From positions 8,487,001 to 8,551,000 of the forward strand of contig NZ_CP008953.1 in assembly GCF_000732925.1 (NCBI RefSeq): 64,000 bases of DNA. The letters are read 5' to 3'. Every line of letters starts with the position of its first letter. Position 1 is the first letter of the stretch. Under the pieces are notes generated by a model, which did not search any database, had not been told where the DNA came from, and worked only from the letters and a program-made list of their open reading frames with translations. The translations under genes and the position numbers were made by a program. This DNA is from Amycolatopsis japonica (GTDB taxonomy: Bacteria > Actinomycetota > Actinomycetes > Mycobacteriales > Pseudonocardiaceae). Positions 42,212-51,026 of this stretch are shown piece after piece.

Positions 42212-45022
42212 ATGATCTGGAGCCGGGTACTCGTCGCACTGTCGGTTTCCATCCTGCTTCTCCCGGGATGGGTGGGCGCTCCGGAAGCGACCGGAGCGCC
42301 CACTCTGCCGTCCGGCTTCGTCCTGCGCGACCAGCCGAGCGGGCAGGCCGCCTTCGATCTGACCGATTTCGCTTATCTGCCGGACGGTTCCGTGCTCAGC
42401 ATCGGCAAGAGCGGCAAGATCGCCTGGGTGCCGGTCTCCGGTGCGGCCAGGACGATCGCGAACCTTCCCGTCCACGACGGCGGCGACCTCGGACTGGTCG
42501 GTCTCGCCATCGCGCCGGATTACGCCACGTCGCACCGGATCTACCTCGCGTGGTCGTTCGACACGGGCGGCGGCGCGTTCACCATGCGGGTGGCGCGCTG
42601 GACGGTGACCGGCACGGACGTCCCCACCGGGCTCGCGAACGAACGGGTGCTCGTCGATCTTCCCGGGTTCTACGACGTCCACGGCATCACGGGGCTCGTC
42701 ACGGCGCCCGACGGAACGTTGTGGATCTCCATCGGCGACGCCGCCGACTTCACCAGGATGGATCCGGGCGCGTTGCGCTCGCTCGACCTCGATCAGCTCT
42801 ACGGCAAGATCCTGCACGTCACCTCGGACGGCGCCGGCGTTCCCGGCAATCCGTACTACTCCGCCGCGGCCCCGGATGCCAATCGCTCCAAGGTCTTCTC
42901 CAGTGGCTACCGCAGTCCCTTCCGGTTCTCCCTCGACCCGCGGCTCGGCCTGCCGGTCGTGGGCGACGTCGGCTGGAACACCTGGGAAGAGGTGGACGTC
43001 GTGCGGCCTGGGGCGAACCACGCCTGGCCCTGTTGGGAAGGAAACGCCCCCACGCCGGGGTATTCCGGGCTGGCGGGCTGTGCCGGAGTGGTCAACACGC
43101 CGCCGATCACCGCGTACCACCACGGTTCCGGCGTCGACGAAGGTAACAGCGTCACCGCCGGGATCGTCTACAGTGGATCGTCCTATCCGGACGAATACAA
43201 AGGCGCCTTCTTCTTCGGTGATTACGTCACGCAGAAGATCTGGACGATGACGTACGACAGCCAGGGCAGGCTCGTGCGCGCGCCGGAGCGGCCACCGAAG
43301 TTCACCGGAGTCGGCGGTCCGGTCAAGTTCGCGGCCGCGGCCAACGGCGACATCGTGTACGCCGACATCCACACCGGCAACCTGCGGCGCCTCAGCTATC
43401 CGGGGACGAACGCGGAACCGGTCGCGGTCGCCACTTCCGAAACGAACCCCGAAACCCGCACGGTCACCTTCGACGGCGGCGGTTCCTACGACTTCGACGG
43501 CGATCCGCTGACCTACCACTGGGATTTCGGTGACGGCACGAGCCAGACCGGCGTCCGCGTGACCCACGCCTACGGCACCGGGCTCACGAGAGCGACGGCG
43601 CGGCTCACCGTCACGGACCGGCTCGGCGCGTCCGGCGGTACGGACGTCGTCGTGGTGCCGGGAAACCATTCGCCGCAACCGGTGATGACGGACCCCGGCG
43701 CCCGGACGTTCGCGGTCGGGGAACCGGTCGTCGTCGAGGTGACGGCGACCGACGCGGAGGACGGCGTGCTGCCGGTCTCGTGGACCACCCTCATCCGGCA
43801 CTGCCCGGAGGAAGCGACCTGCCACGCGCATCCCGGCTCGCCGGGCGGCGGACCGGCGTTCACCGTGCCCTTCACCGACCACCAGGACTCCCACGTCGAG
43901 ATCACCGCGTCGGTGACCGACAGTGCGGGGGTGACGGCGAGCAAGACGTACGTCGCCATGCCGCGTGAGCACCGGCTGACGCTGACCGCCAACGTGGCGG
44001 CGGCGTTGAGCATCCCGGCCGAGGGCGGGGTCAGCACCGCGATGGTGACCGAAGGCGCGACGTTCGAGGTCGTGGCGGAGGAGATCGCCGCGGACGGCGT
44101 CTCGACGTTCTCGAACTGGTCCGACGGGCGGGCGTCGCGCACGGTGACCGTGACCGTTCCGGCGAACGACCTGACCCTGATCGCGAACTACCTCACCCCG
44201 ATCGACAAGCGCTACCAGGCGGAACCCGCGCTGCGGCAACGACTCGGCGCACCCGTCGGGCCCGAGGTCGCCGACGGGACCGTGCGCTACCGGCCGTACG
44301 CGAACGGCAGGCTCTACTGGAGCGCCGAGACCGGCGTGAAGCAGATCGAGGGCGAGATCCTCAAGAAGTACCTCGCGCTGGGCGGGCACCGGAAGTTCGG
44401 GCCGCCCGCGACCGACGAGACCGCCACCCCGGACGGCGTCGGCCGCTACAACCACTTCCCGAACCGGCCCGGCACCATGCAGTCGTCGATCTACTGGACG
44501 CCGTCGACCGGCGCGCATCCGGTGTACGGGCGGATCCGGGTCAAATGGGCGGCGCTGGGCTGGGAGGCGGGCCCGCTCGGCTACCCCACGACCGACGAGC
44601 TCCCGACCCCCGACGGCGCAGGCCGGTTCAACCACTTCAGCAAGAAGGCGTCCATCTACTACACGGTGCAGACCGACGCGCACGCGATCTGGGGCCGCAT
44701 CCGGGTCCGGTGGGAGGCGCTCGGCTGGGAGACAGGCCCGCTCGGCTACCCCACCACGGACGAGTCCGCCACTCCGGACGGCGTCGGCCGCTACAACCAC
44801 TTCACCAAGGCGGGCTCGATCTACTGGACGATGGCCACCGATGCGCACGCGGTCTACGGTGCGATCCGGCAGCGGTGGGCCGCGCTCGGCTGGGAGCGGT
44901 CGTACCTGCGCTACCCGGCGACGGACGAGTTCGGCATCCCCATCGGACGGCAGAGCAGCTTCCAGAGCGGCTACATCACCTGGAACCGGACCACGGGGCA
45001 GGTGATCGACCGACGGTGGTGA
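42212..45022 (+). CDS. Secreted sugar-dehydrogenase-like / PKD / LGFP protein, copy 1
   Basis: 936 aa from ATG at 42212. A signal peptide (~1-29) precedes a six-bladed PQQ-type glucose/sorbosone dehydrogenase-like domain (~35-375: FRSPFRFS-like block, WNTWEEVDVV, NHAWPCWEGN, FFFGDYVTQKIW). Next come a PKD domain (~395-470, YHWDFGDGTSQTG), a beta domain (~475-590), an InlB-like repeat (~600-680) and five LGFP-type repeats (~690-930, e.g. LGYPTTDEL). LGFP repeats are wall-associated modules in related actinomycetes. Likely a wall-attached sugar oxidase or sugar-binding protein; substrate unknown. Followed by a close paralogue. Confidence 0.87.
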   Translation: MIWSRVLVALSVSILLLPGWVGAPEATGAPTLPSGFVLRDQPSGQAAFDLTDFAYLPDGSVLSIGKSGKIAWVPVSGAARTIANLPVHDGGDLGLVGLAIAPDYATSHRIYLAWSFDTGGGAFTMRVARWTVTGTDVPTGLANERVLVDLPGFYDVHGITGLVTAPDGTLWISIGDAADFTRMDPGALRSLDLDQLYGKILHVTSDGAGVPGNPYYSAAAPDANRSKVFSSGYRSPFRFSLDPRLGLPVVGDVGWNTWEEVDVVRPGANHAWPCWEGNAPTPGYSGLAGCAGVVNTPPITAYHHGSGVDEGNSVTAGIVYSGSSYPDEYKGAFFFGDYVTQKIWTMTYDSQGRLVRAPERPPKFTGVGGPVKFAAAANGDIVYADIHTGNLRRLSYPGTNAEPVAVATSETNPETRTVTFDGGGSYDFDGDPLTYHWDFGDGTSQTGVRVTHAYGTGLTRATARLTVTDRLGASGGTDVVVVPGNHSPQPVMTDPGARTFAVGEPVVVEVTATDAEDGVLPVSWTTLIRHCPEEATCHAHPGSPGGGPAFTVPFTDHQDSHVEITASVTDSAGVTASKTYVAMPREHRLTLTANVAAALSIPAEGGVSTAMVTEGATFEVVAEEIAADGVSTFSNWSDGRASRTVTVTVPANDLTLIANYLTPIDKRYQAEPALRQRLGAPVGPEVADGTVRYRPYANGRLYWSAETGVKQIEGEILKKYLALGGHRKFGPPATDETATPDGVGRYNHFPNRPGTMQSSIYWTPSTGAHPVYGRIRVKWAALGWEAGPLGYPTTDELPTPDGAGRFNHFSKKASIYYTVQTDAHAIWGRIRVRWEALGWETGPLGYPTTDESATPDGVGRYNHFTKAGSIYWTMATDAHAVYGAIRQRWAALGWERSYLRYPATDEFGIPIGRQSSFQSGYITWNRTTGQVIDRRW

Positions 45023-45066
45023 TCACAGTTCGATAAAGGCACTCGAAAGTGTGAAATGTCCACCTA

Positions 45067-45104
45067 GGCCCCTTCGATGAGACGTTCGACTGGGGAAAGG
45101 GGCC
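45067..45104 (+). promoter_or_regulatory. 5'-UTR hairpin overlapping the ribosome-binding site
   Basis: GGCCCCTT at 45067-45074 pairs with AAGGGGCC at 45097-45104. The right arm overlaps the GGGGAAAGGGG shine-dalgarno just before the ATG at 45110. The sibling gene has a differently built hairpin at the same place. Confidence 0.45.
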
Positions 45105-45109
45105 CTTGC

Positions 45110-47932
45110 ATGCCTTCGAGATTCCGTGCGCTCTGTCACGCCCTCGTGACGTTGCTGATAGTGACCTTGCTGGTGCCGCTGACGTCCACATCGGCGTCCG
45201 CGGCGCCGGTGCTTCCGCCCGGCTTCGTCCTGCGTGACCAGCAGAGCGGGCAGGCTCCGTACGACCTGACCGACTTCGCCTACCTGCCCGACGGCTCGAT
45301 GCTGACCACGGGGAAGCAGGGCAACGTCGCCTGGGTGTCCACCACCGGGCAGACCCAGAGCATCGCCACCCTGCCGGTGCGCAGCACAGGCGACCTGGGG
45401 CTCGTCGGAATCGCGATCGCGCCCGACTACGCAACCTCCCGCACGATCTACACGGCACGCGCGGTCGACGTCGCCGGCGGCGGGATCGCGCTGCGCGCTT
45501 CGCGCTGGACGGTCACCGGTACCGCCCAGCCGACCGGGCTGACCGCCGAGAAGGTGCTCATCGAGGGCGCCGCCAACACCGACATCCACGGCATCACCGG
45601 CGTCGTGGCCGCGCCCGACGGCACGGTATGGGTCTCGACCGGCGACAGCTCCCGGTTCCAGGGCGCGGCCGACCCGTTCGCGCTCAACGTGTACGACCTC
45701 GACAAGATCTTCGGCAAGATCTTCCACATCACCGCGGACGGTGCGGGCGTTCCCGACAACCCGTACTACACCGCGGCCAACCCGAACTCCTTGCGCTCCA
45801 AGGTGTTCGCGAGCGGCTTCCGCAGCCCGTTCCGGTTCAGCCTCGACGCCAGCACCGGTCTGCCGGTGGTCGGCGACGTCGGCTGGGGCACCTGGGAGGA
45901 GATCAACTTCGTCCAGAAGGGCGCGAATCTCGGCTGGCCCTGCTTCGAGGGCAACCAGCCCGCGGACGGTTTCTCCGCGATGCCGCAGTGCGCTTCGGCC
46001 GTGAACACCCCGCCGATGCTGGCGATCAGCCACGGGCAGGGCGTCGACAACGGCAACAGCATCACCGCCGGGATCGTCTACAATGGAGAGTCGTACCCGG
46101 AGGAATACCGGGGCGCGTACTTCTTCGGCGACTACGCCACCCAGAAGCTCTGGACGGCCAAGTACGACACGCAGGGCCGCGTCGTCCGCCCGCAGGAGAC
46201 GCCGCCGAAGTTCACCGGCATCGGTGGCCCGGTCAAGTTCCTGGCCGCGTCCAACGGCGACATCGTCTACGCCGACATCTACAGCGGTCTGCTGCGGCGG
46301 CTCAGCTACACCACCGGGAACAAGGCGCCCGTCGCGGTCGCCACTTCCGAAACGAATCCCGAAACCCGCACGGTCACGTTCGACGGCAGCGGTTCCTACG
46401 ACTTCGACGGCGACCAGCTGACCTACGAGTGGGACTTCGGTGACGGCACCACCGGCGCCGGCGCGAAGATCAGCCACGCCTACCCGGCGGGCACCGAAAA
46501 GTTCACCGCCAAGCTGACGGTGAAGGACGGCCTGCAGGCGTCCGGGAGCACGGACATCGCCGTGGCGCCCGGGAACCACTCGCCGAAGCTGACCATGACC
46601 GACCCCGGCGAGCGGCTGTTCGCCGTCGGTGAGGAGGTCAAGGTAGGTGCGACCGTGACCGACACCGAGGACGGCGCGCTCCCGGTAACCTGGACCACCC
46701 TGGTCCGGCACTGCCCTGAGAACGCGGTCTGCCACGCGCATCCGGACCACAGCGGCACCGGACCCGAGTTCGCCATGCCGTTCACCGATCACACGGACTC
46801 CAACCTGGAGTTCACCGCGACGGCGACCGACAGCGCGGGCGTCAAGGTCTCGAAGACCTACATCGCGAAGCCTCGCGAGCACCGGCTCACGCTGACCAGC
46901 AACGTCGCCGCGGCACTGGGCATCACGCCGGAAGGCGGGGCCTCGTCGGCGATGGTGGTCGAAGGCGCGAAGGTGGAGATCCAGGCGGCCGAGGTCGCTT
47001 CGGACGGCGCGTCGACCTTCACCGGCTGGTCGAACGGTGCCACCGGGCGGCTGACCGAGATCACCATGGGCACCACGGATCTGACGATCACGGCGAACTA
47101 CATCACCCCGATCGACAAGCGCTACCGCGACGAACCCGCGCTGGCGCAACGACTCGGCGCGCCGACCGCGCCCGAGGCCGTCGACGGCACGGTCCGCTTC
47201 CGCACCTACGAGCGCGGGCGGCTGTACTGGTCGAAGGACACGGGCGTGAAGCAGATCGAGGGCGAAATCCTCAAGAAGTACCTCGCCCTGGGCGGCCACA
47301 AGGAATTCGGCCCGCCCGCGACCGACGAGATGACCACGCCGGACACCATCGGCCGCTACAACGACTTCCCGGTGTGGCCCGGCAAGATGCAGTCGTCGAT
47401 TTACTACACGGTGAACACGGGCGCGCATCCGGTGTTCGGCCGGATCCGCGTGCGGTGGAAGGCGCTGGGCGCCGAGGCCGGTGAACTCGGCTACCCGACC
47501 ACGGACGAGGGCATCACGCCCGACCGGATCGGCCGCTACAACCACTTCAGCAAGAACGCGTCCATCTACTACACGGTGCAGACCGACGCCAAGGCGATCT
47601 GGGGCCGGATCCGTGTCCGGTGGGAAGCGCTCGGCTGGGAGGCAGGCCCCATGGGGTATCCGACCATGGAAGAGGCGAAGACGCCGGACGGTATCGGCCG
47701 CTACGTCCACTTCACCAAGGCCGGCTCGATCTACTGGACGATGCAGACCGACGCGCACGGGGTCTACGGGGCCATCCGGCAGCGTTGGGAAGCGCTCGGC
47801 TGGGAGAACTCCTACCTGAGGTACCCGACCACCGACGAGATGGCCGTCACCGGCGGACGGCAGAACAACTTCCAGGGCGGTTACGTGTTCTGGAACGCCT
47901 CCAACGGTGCGGTGACCGACCGCCGCTGGTAA
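45110..47932 (+). CDS. Secreted sugar-dehydrogenase-like / PKD / LGFP protein, copy 2
   Basis: 940 aa from ATG at 45110, colinear with the preceding protein over its whole length and sharing long identical stretches (e.g. KQIEGEILKKYLALGG). Signal peptide ~1-32, then the PQQ-sugar-dehydrogenase-like propeller (GFRSPFRFSLD, NLGWPCFEGN), PKD (YEWDFGDGTTGAG), a beta domain, an InlB-like repeat and five LGFP repeats ending in LRYPTTDEM. A recent tandem duplication with diverged promoter/UTR. A perfect palindrome follows 10 nt after the stop. Confidence 0.87.
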   Translation: MPSRFRALCHALVTLLIVTLLVPLTSTSASAAPVLPPGFVLRDQQSGQAPYDLTDFAYLPDGSMLTTGKQGNVAWVSTTGQTQSIATLPVRSTGDLGLVGIAIAPDYATSRTIYTARAVDVAGGGIALRASRWTVTGTAQPTGLTAEKVLIEGAANTDIHGITGVVAAPDGTVWVSTGDSSRFQGAADPFALNVYDLDKIFGKIFHITADGAGVPDNPYYTAANPNSLRSKVFASGFRSPFRFSLDASTGLPVVGDVGWGTWEEINFVQKGANLGWPCFEGNQPADGFSAMPQCASAVNTPPMLAISHGQGVDNGNSITAGIVYNGESYPEEYRGAYFFGDYATQKLWTAKYDTQGRVVRPQETPPKFTGIGGPVKFLAASNGDIVYADIYSGLLRRLSYTTGNKAPVAVATSETNPETRTVTFDGSGSYDFDGDQLTYEWDFGDGTTGAGAKISHAYPAGTEKFTAKLTVKDGLQASGSTDIAVAPGNHSPKLTMTDPGERLFAVGEEVKVGATVTDTEDGALPVTWTTLVRHCPENAVCHAHPDHSGTGPEFAMPFTDHTDSNLEFTATATDSAGVKVSKTYIAKPREHRLTLTSNVAAALGITPEGGASSAMVVEGAKVEIQAAEVASDGASTFTGWSNGATGRLTEITMGTTDLTITANYITPIDKRYRDEPALAQRLGAPTAPEAVDGTVRFRTYERGRLYWSKDTGVKQIEGEILKKYLALGGHKEFGPPATDEMTTPDTIGRYNDFPVWPGKMQSSIYYTVNTGAHPVFGRIRVRWKALGAEAGELGYPTTDEGITPDRIGRYNHFSKNASIYYTVQTDAKAIWGRIRVRWEALGWEAGPMGYPTMEEAKTPDGIGRYVHFTKAGSIYWTMQTDAHGVYGAIRQRWEALGWENSYLRYPTTDEMAVTGGRQNNFQGGYVFWNASNGAVTDRRW

Positions 47933-47942
47933 GCGGTCAACG

Positions 47943-47995
47943 CGCGTGAAGGCCCCCTTCCCTCGGCTCAGCCGAGGGAAGGGGGCCTTCACGCG
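47943..47995. terminator. Perfect 26-bp palindrome, TGAAGG-CCTT family
   Basis: Arms 47943-47968 and 47970-47995 are perfect reverse complements with a single central base; the core is GTGAAGGCCCCCTTCCCTCG. It marks the end of the secreted-protein pair and the left edge of the AT-richer island. Confidence 0.85.
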
Positions 47996-48095
47996 TTTCA
48001 GAGTTGCAGCACTATCTGCCGTCGAGCACCACATGGACGACTGCCTGAACGAGTGAATTTCGGCGGTCAAGTGTCCGGCCCGGCGGGTCGGTCCA

Positions 48096-48119
48096 TGGTG
48101 GTCTATTGCCAGACCACCA
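48096..48119. promoter_or_regulatory. Inverted repeat upstream of the island, possible operator
   Basis: TGGTGGTCT at 48096-48104 and AGACCACCA at 48111-48119 are perfect 9-nt reverse complements with a 6-nt spacer, ending 12 nt before the GTG start of the first island gene. Position and symmetry suit a repressor site or a leader hairpin. Confidence 0.5.
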
Positions 48120-48131
48120 CAATCATCGCTC

Positions 48132-49001
48132 GTGAACGAGAAGACAAATGAGAGCTCAGTGGGGAGCTCTGGAGCCGAACAGCACGGAGGCGTCGTCGCG
48201 GTAACGCCCGCAATGGCGCAGGCTTGGCTCACGAACATGGCAACAAATCGACGCATCAGCTCAAAACGTGTCAAGCACTATGCAAGCATTATGGCCGCCG
48301 ACAACTTTCACCTCAACGGCGAAACGATCAAAATCGACGAGCACGGTCAGTTGATCGATGGCCAACATCGATGTGCGGCGGTCGTACAATACGGGAAGCC
48401 AGTCAAGATCTATGTCGTGTACAACGTGCCACGCTCCGCGATCGTGACAATCGACATGGGCCGAGCACGCTCACTCGCCGATCAGCTGCGCGTTGCATAC
48501 GACTACACCAATACAGGCGACCTGGGGACAATCATTCGTCTCATTCTGGAGTGGAACGAGACCGGCTGGATATCTCATGCCACATTCCGCCAGGTGGACC
48601 CCCTCGAGGTACATGAATATGTTGTCGCCAATCCTGGTGCCACCGATCTGACGAAGAGCGCAGGGGCCCTGGATCACGGCGCAGTGAACGCCATTATGAA
48701 GCGAAATCATTGCGCATTTCTTATGTGGCTGTTCTCTCGAATCGATCCGGATGACGCCAAGAGGTTCATGCACAACCTTGTAAACAGTATCGCCGAGTAT
48801 GAAAATGACCCTTGCGTCGTGCTTCGAAAGCAGCTACTGCGCATGCGGAACGATCGATTCGGGCACACTAAAAGGAATATCGTCATCGGCATGACCATCC
48901 AGGCATGGAACAAGTGGCGTGAGCGCAAGCCCGCGAAACTCTTCCGCATGCCGATTTCCACTCAGCCCTGGGATGCCGACAGCTACCCTCAGCCCATCTA
49001 G
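48132..49001 (+). CDS. DGQHR-motif ParB-fold-like protein
   Basis: 289 aa from GTG at 48132. Near residues 62-95 it has NGETIKIDEHGQLIDGQHRC, a ParB/sulfiredoxin-like nuclease/NTPase core with the DGQHR motif known from DndB-type and other mobile-defence proteins. The rest is helical and unassigned. Base composition is clearly less GC-rich than the flanks (many A/T third positions), suggesting transfer. First gene of a three-gene set with a nucleotidyltransferase-like protein and a DUF262 protein. Function unknown. Confidence 0.75.
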   Translation: MNEKTNESSVGSSGAEQHGGVVAVTPAMAQAWLTNMATNRRISSKRVKHYASIMAADNFHLNGETIKIDEHGQLIDGQHRCAAVVQYGKPVKIYVVYNVPRSAIVTIDMGRARSLADQLRVAYDYTNTGDLGTIIRLILEWNETGWISHATFRQVDPLEVHEYVVANPGATDLTKSAGALDHGAVNAIMKRNHCAFLMWLFSRIDPDDAKRFMHNLVNSIAEYENDPCVVLRKQLLRMRNDRFGHTKRNIVIGMTIQAWNKWRERKPAKLFRMPISTQPWDADSYPQPI

Positions 49002-49087
49002 AGGATTTCAATCGCGGCGAAGGTACGTTCGCATGCGCATCTCTAATAGAACTTAGTTCTCGAAACTTCTACATCAACGGCGATGGA

Positions 49088-49783
49088 TTGTCCATACAGG
49101 AGAGTGTCGCCCGGGCAATCGTCGAGAATCGGCGTATCTCGGGCGAACAAAACCCTGCTCCAAGCAGGCTGGAAAGTGCCGTCAAAAGGCACCCATCAAC
49201 ACAGAGGGATCTTCGCAAGGCAATAGTCACACTAACACCCCAGCAATTCACCAGCCACCATATACTGGACCGCATTCCCTGGTTATTCGAGTCCAGGAGT
49301 CAGTATGTGGACTGGAAGACCCACCTTGCCCATGAATTAGACGTAGATCCACTTCCGATCTACATCGTAGGAAGTGCCTGCCTGGGTTTCAGCCTGTCTC
49401 CACGCAAAAGATTCGTGGAGTTTCACAGCGATTCGGATATCGACGTGGCGATCGTCAGCAGCCGACATTTCGAGGAAGCTTGGCAAAAACTTCGCAGTCT
49501 CGGCCCGGTGGATCTATTGGGACCTGAAACTAGAGCCGCAGACTTTTTGAACTGGCACAGAGGAAATCTCGTCTTCGATGGCACTATCGCCACCGACAAG
49601 ATCCTCGACATGCTCCCCTTCGGTCCCGCCTGGACCAGAGCCTTCGGCCTGGCTTCAACTCGCCAGCCGACCCTGGGACGCGACATCCGAGGGCGCATAT
49701 ATAAAGACTGCCAGTCTCTGCGCGCCTACCAGGAAAACAACGTGAGAAGACTCAGAGCAAGCCTCTTGGCCGACGACGAATAA
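49088..49783 (+). CDS. Nucleotidyltransferase-fold protein
   Basis: 231 aa from TTG at 49088. The core IYIVGSACLGFSLSP... with HSDSDIDVAIVSSRHFEEAW (~91-131) is the Pol-beta-type nucleotidyltransferase signature: GS motif plus an Asp-x-Asp metal pair. The frame is open upstream from 48923 without ATG, GTG or TTG until 49088, and the translated upstream stretch (FACASLIELSSRNFYINGDG) looks protein-like. The true start may therefore be a rare codon, or the frame may join the previous gene by a frameshift. The product sits 5 nt before the DUF262 gene. Confidence 0.65.
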   Translation: MSIQESVARAIVENRRISGEQNPAPSRLESAVKRHPSTQRDLRKAIVTLTPQQFTSHHILDRIPWLFESRSQYVDWKTHLAHELDVDPLPIYIVGSACLGFSLSPRKRFVEFHSDSDIDVAIVSSRHFEEAWQKLRSLGPVDLLGPETRAADFLNWHRGNLVFDGTIATDKILDMLPFGPAWTRAFGLASTRQPTLGRDIRGRIYKDCQSLRAYQENNVRRLRASLLADDE

Positions 49784-49788
49784 GCAGG

Positions 49789-50982
49789 GTGAATAATTTG
49801 AGCAGAATAGACATGACCGATTATCCTCAACAATTCCTTGAAGTTGCCCACCAAACCGTCTCATGGTTCTGGGGAAGACTGCAGAATAAAGAACTCAACA
49901 TACGCCCCCCTTTTCAGAGGAACCCAGTCTGGCAAGACCGGCAGAAGGCATACCTGATCGACTCGATCCTACGAGGATTCCCTGTCCCCGAGCTCTACCT
50001 GCAATCCACCGTCACCAGTGGAGGCGATGAGGTTCATACCATCGTGGACGGACAGCAACGGGTGCGTGCATGTCTTGAGTTCATATCCAACAAGTTTGCA
50101 TTGGGCGAAGAATCCGATGAGCTTGCAGGCCTGAAGTTCGACCAGTTGCCCGATGCACAACGCCGGAAATTCTTCGAATACAAGTTCGTCGTCCGATCCC
50201 TCCCCGCGCTGTCGACAGATCTAGTTCGCGACATTTTCGCACGGTTGAACAGGAATAATATCGCCCTGAACAAACAGGAGCTGCGGCACGCAACCTACTG
50301 GGGAGAATTCATCACATGCATGGAGAGCCTGAGTCAAATGCACTTCTGGGTGAACTCGGGAATCTTCAGTTCGAACGACTTCCGTCGAATGATCGACGTC
50401 GAGTACGTCAGCGAGCTCGCCACCGGAATGCTGTTCGGACCACAGAACAAGAAGTCGAACCTGGACAAGTTCTACGCTTCATTCGAAGAAGAGTTTCCTG
50501 ATCAAGACAAGGTCGAGGACACATTCAACGCCGTACTCGGCGAGCTCGAACAGTTGGTGACCTGGCCTAACAAGTTGCGCTGGTCGCGAAAGGTCGACTT
50601 CTACTCGTTGTTCATAGTGTTGGCCGCCAGGGCTTCGGAAATGCCATTCGACCGTGACGAGCGTGAACGTATCTCAAGGAGACTCGTCGAATTCTCGGCA
50701 CAGGTCAACAGTCTGGTATCCCTCGTCGACAAGAAGTCGCACAAGAATTTCGAAGTCGATACCTCTGTTCTTTCCTACTCGCGCGCCATCCGAAACTCAA
50801 GCGACCTCAGCAGTCGGCGAACCCGACAGGTCGCCCTGGATGCCTACCTGCGCGGACGGCCTATATCTTTTGAGCCGGCGCCTGCCAAACACCGCGATCC
50901 CCTACGGTCATTGCCGGCCACCGAGGTTCTCATGGCCAGTATCGGCGACTCGAATACTGGTTCAAGCTTGTTAGATGGGTAA
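49789..50982 (+). CDS. DUF262 protein with DGQQR motif
   Basis: 397 aa from GTG at 49789. The N-terminal DUF262 domain shows NIRPPFQRNPVWQDRQKAYL (~37-56), ILRGFPVPELYL and HTIVDGQQRVRACLEF (~83-98), the ParB-like NTPase core shared with GmrS and SspE. The C-terminal ~200 residues are helical with no DUF1524 HNH nuclease motif (no His-x-x-Pro...His-Asn pattern seen), so it has DUF262 only. Last gene of the island; base composition AT-richer than the flanks. Probably part of a defence or conflict module. Confidence 0.85.
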   Translation: MNNLSRIDMTDYPQQFLEVAHQTVSWFWGRLQNKELNIRPPFQRNPVWQDRQKAYLIDSILRGFPVPELYLQSTVTSGGDEVHTIVDGQQRVRACLEFISNKFALGEESDELAGLKFDQLPDAQRRKFFEYKFVVRSLPALSTDLVRDIFARLNRNNIALNKQELRHATYWGEFITCMESLSQMHFWVNSGIFSSNDFRRMIDVEYVSELATGMLFGPQNKKSNLDKFYASFEEEFPDQDKVEDTFNAVLGELEQLVTWPNKLRWSRKVDFYSLFIVLAARASEMPFDRDERERISRRLVEFSAQVNSLVSLVDKKSHKNFEVDTSVLSYSRAIRNSSDLSSRRTRQVALDAYLRGRPISFEPAPAKHRDPLRSLPATEVLMASIGDSNTGSSLLDG

Positions 50983-51026
50983 CAGCAACGGCTGATCGGC
51001 ATCAACCCGACGAGTGCACGGCGCAG

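Noticed and set aside
45023-48274. Long minus-strand open frame (over 1000 codons) opposite the second sugar-dehydrogenase-like gene
   Set aside because: The plus-strand protein has recognisable domains, whereas the minus-strand product is a low-complexity Arg/Val/Asp/Gly-rich string with no family resemblance. Such shadows are common in GC-rich DNA. The same holds for the long opposite-strand frames at 42044-44848, 9535-11760, 34462-37428, 17168-18775 and 2719-4365.
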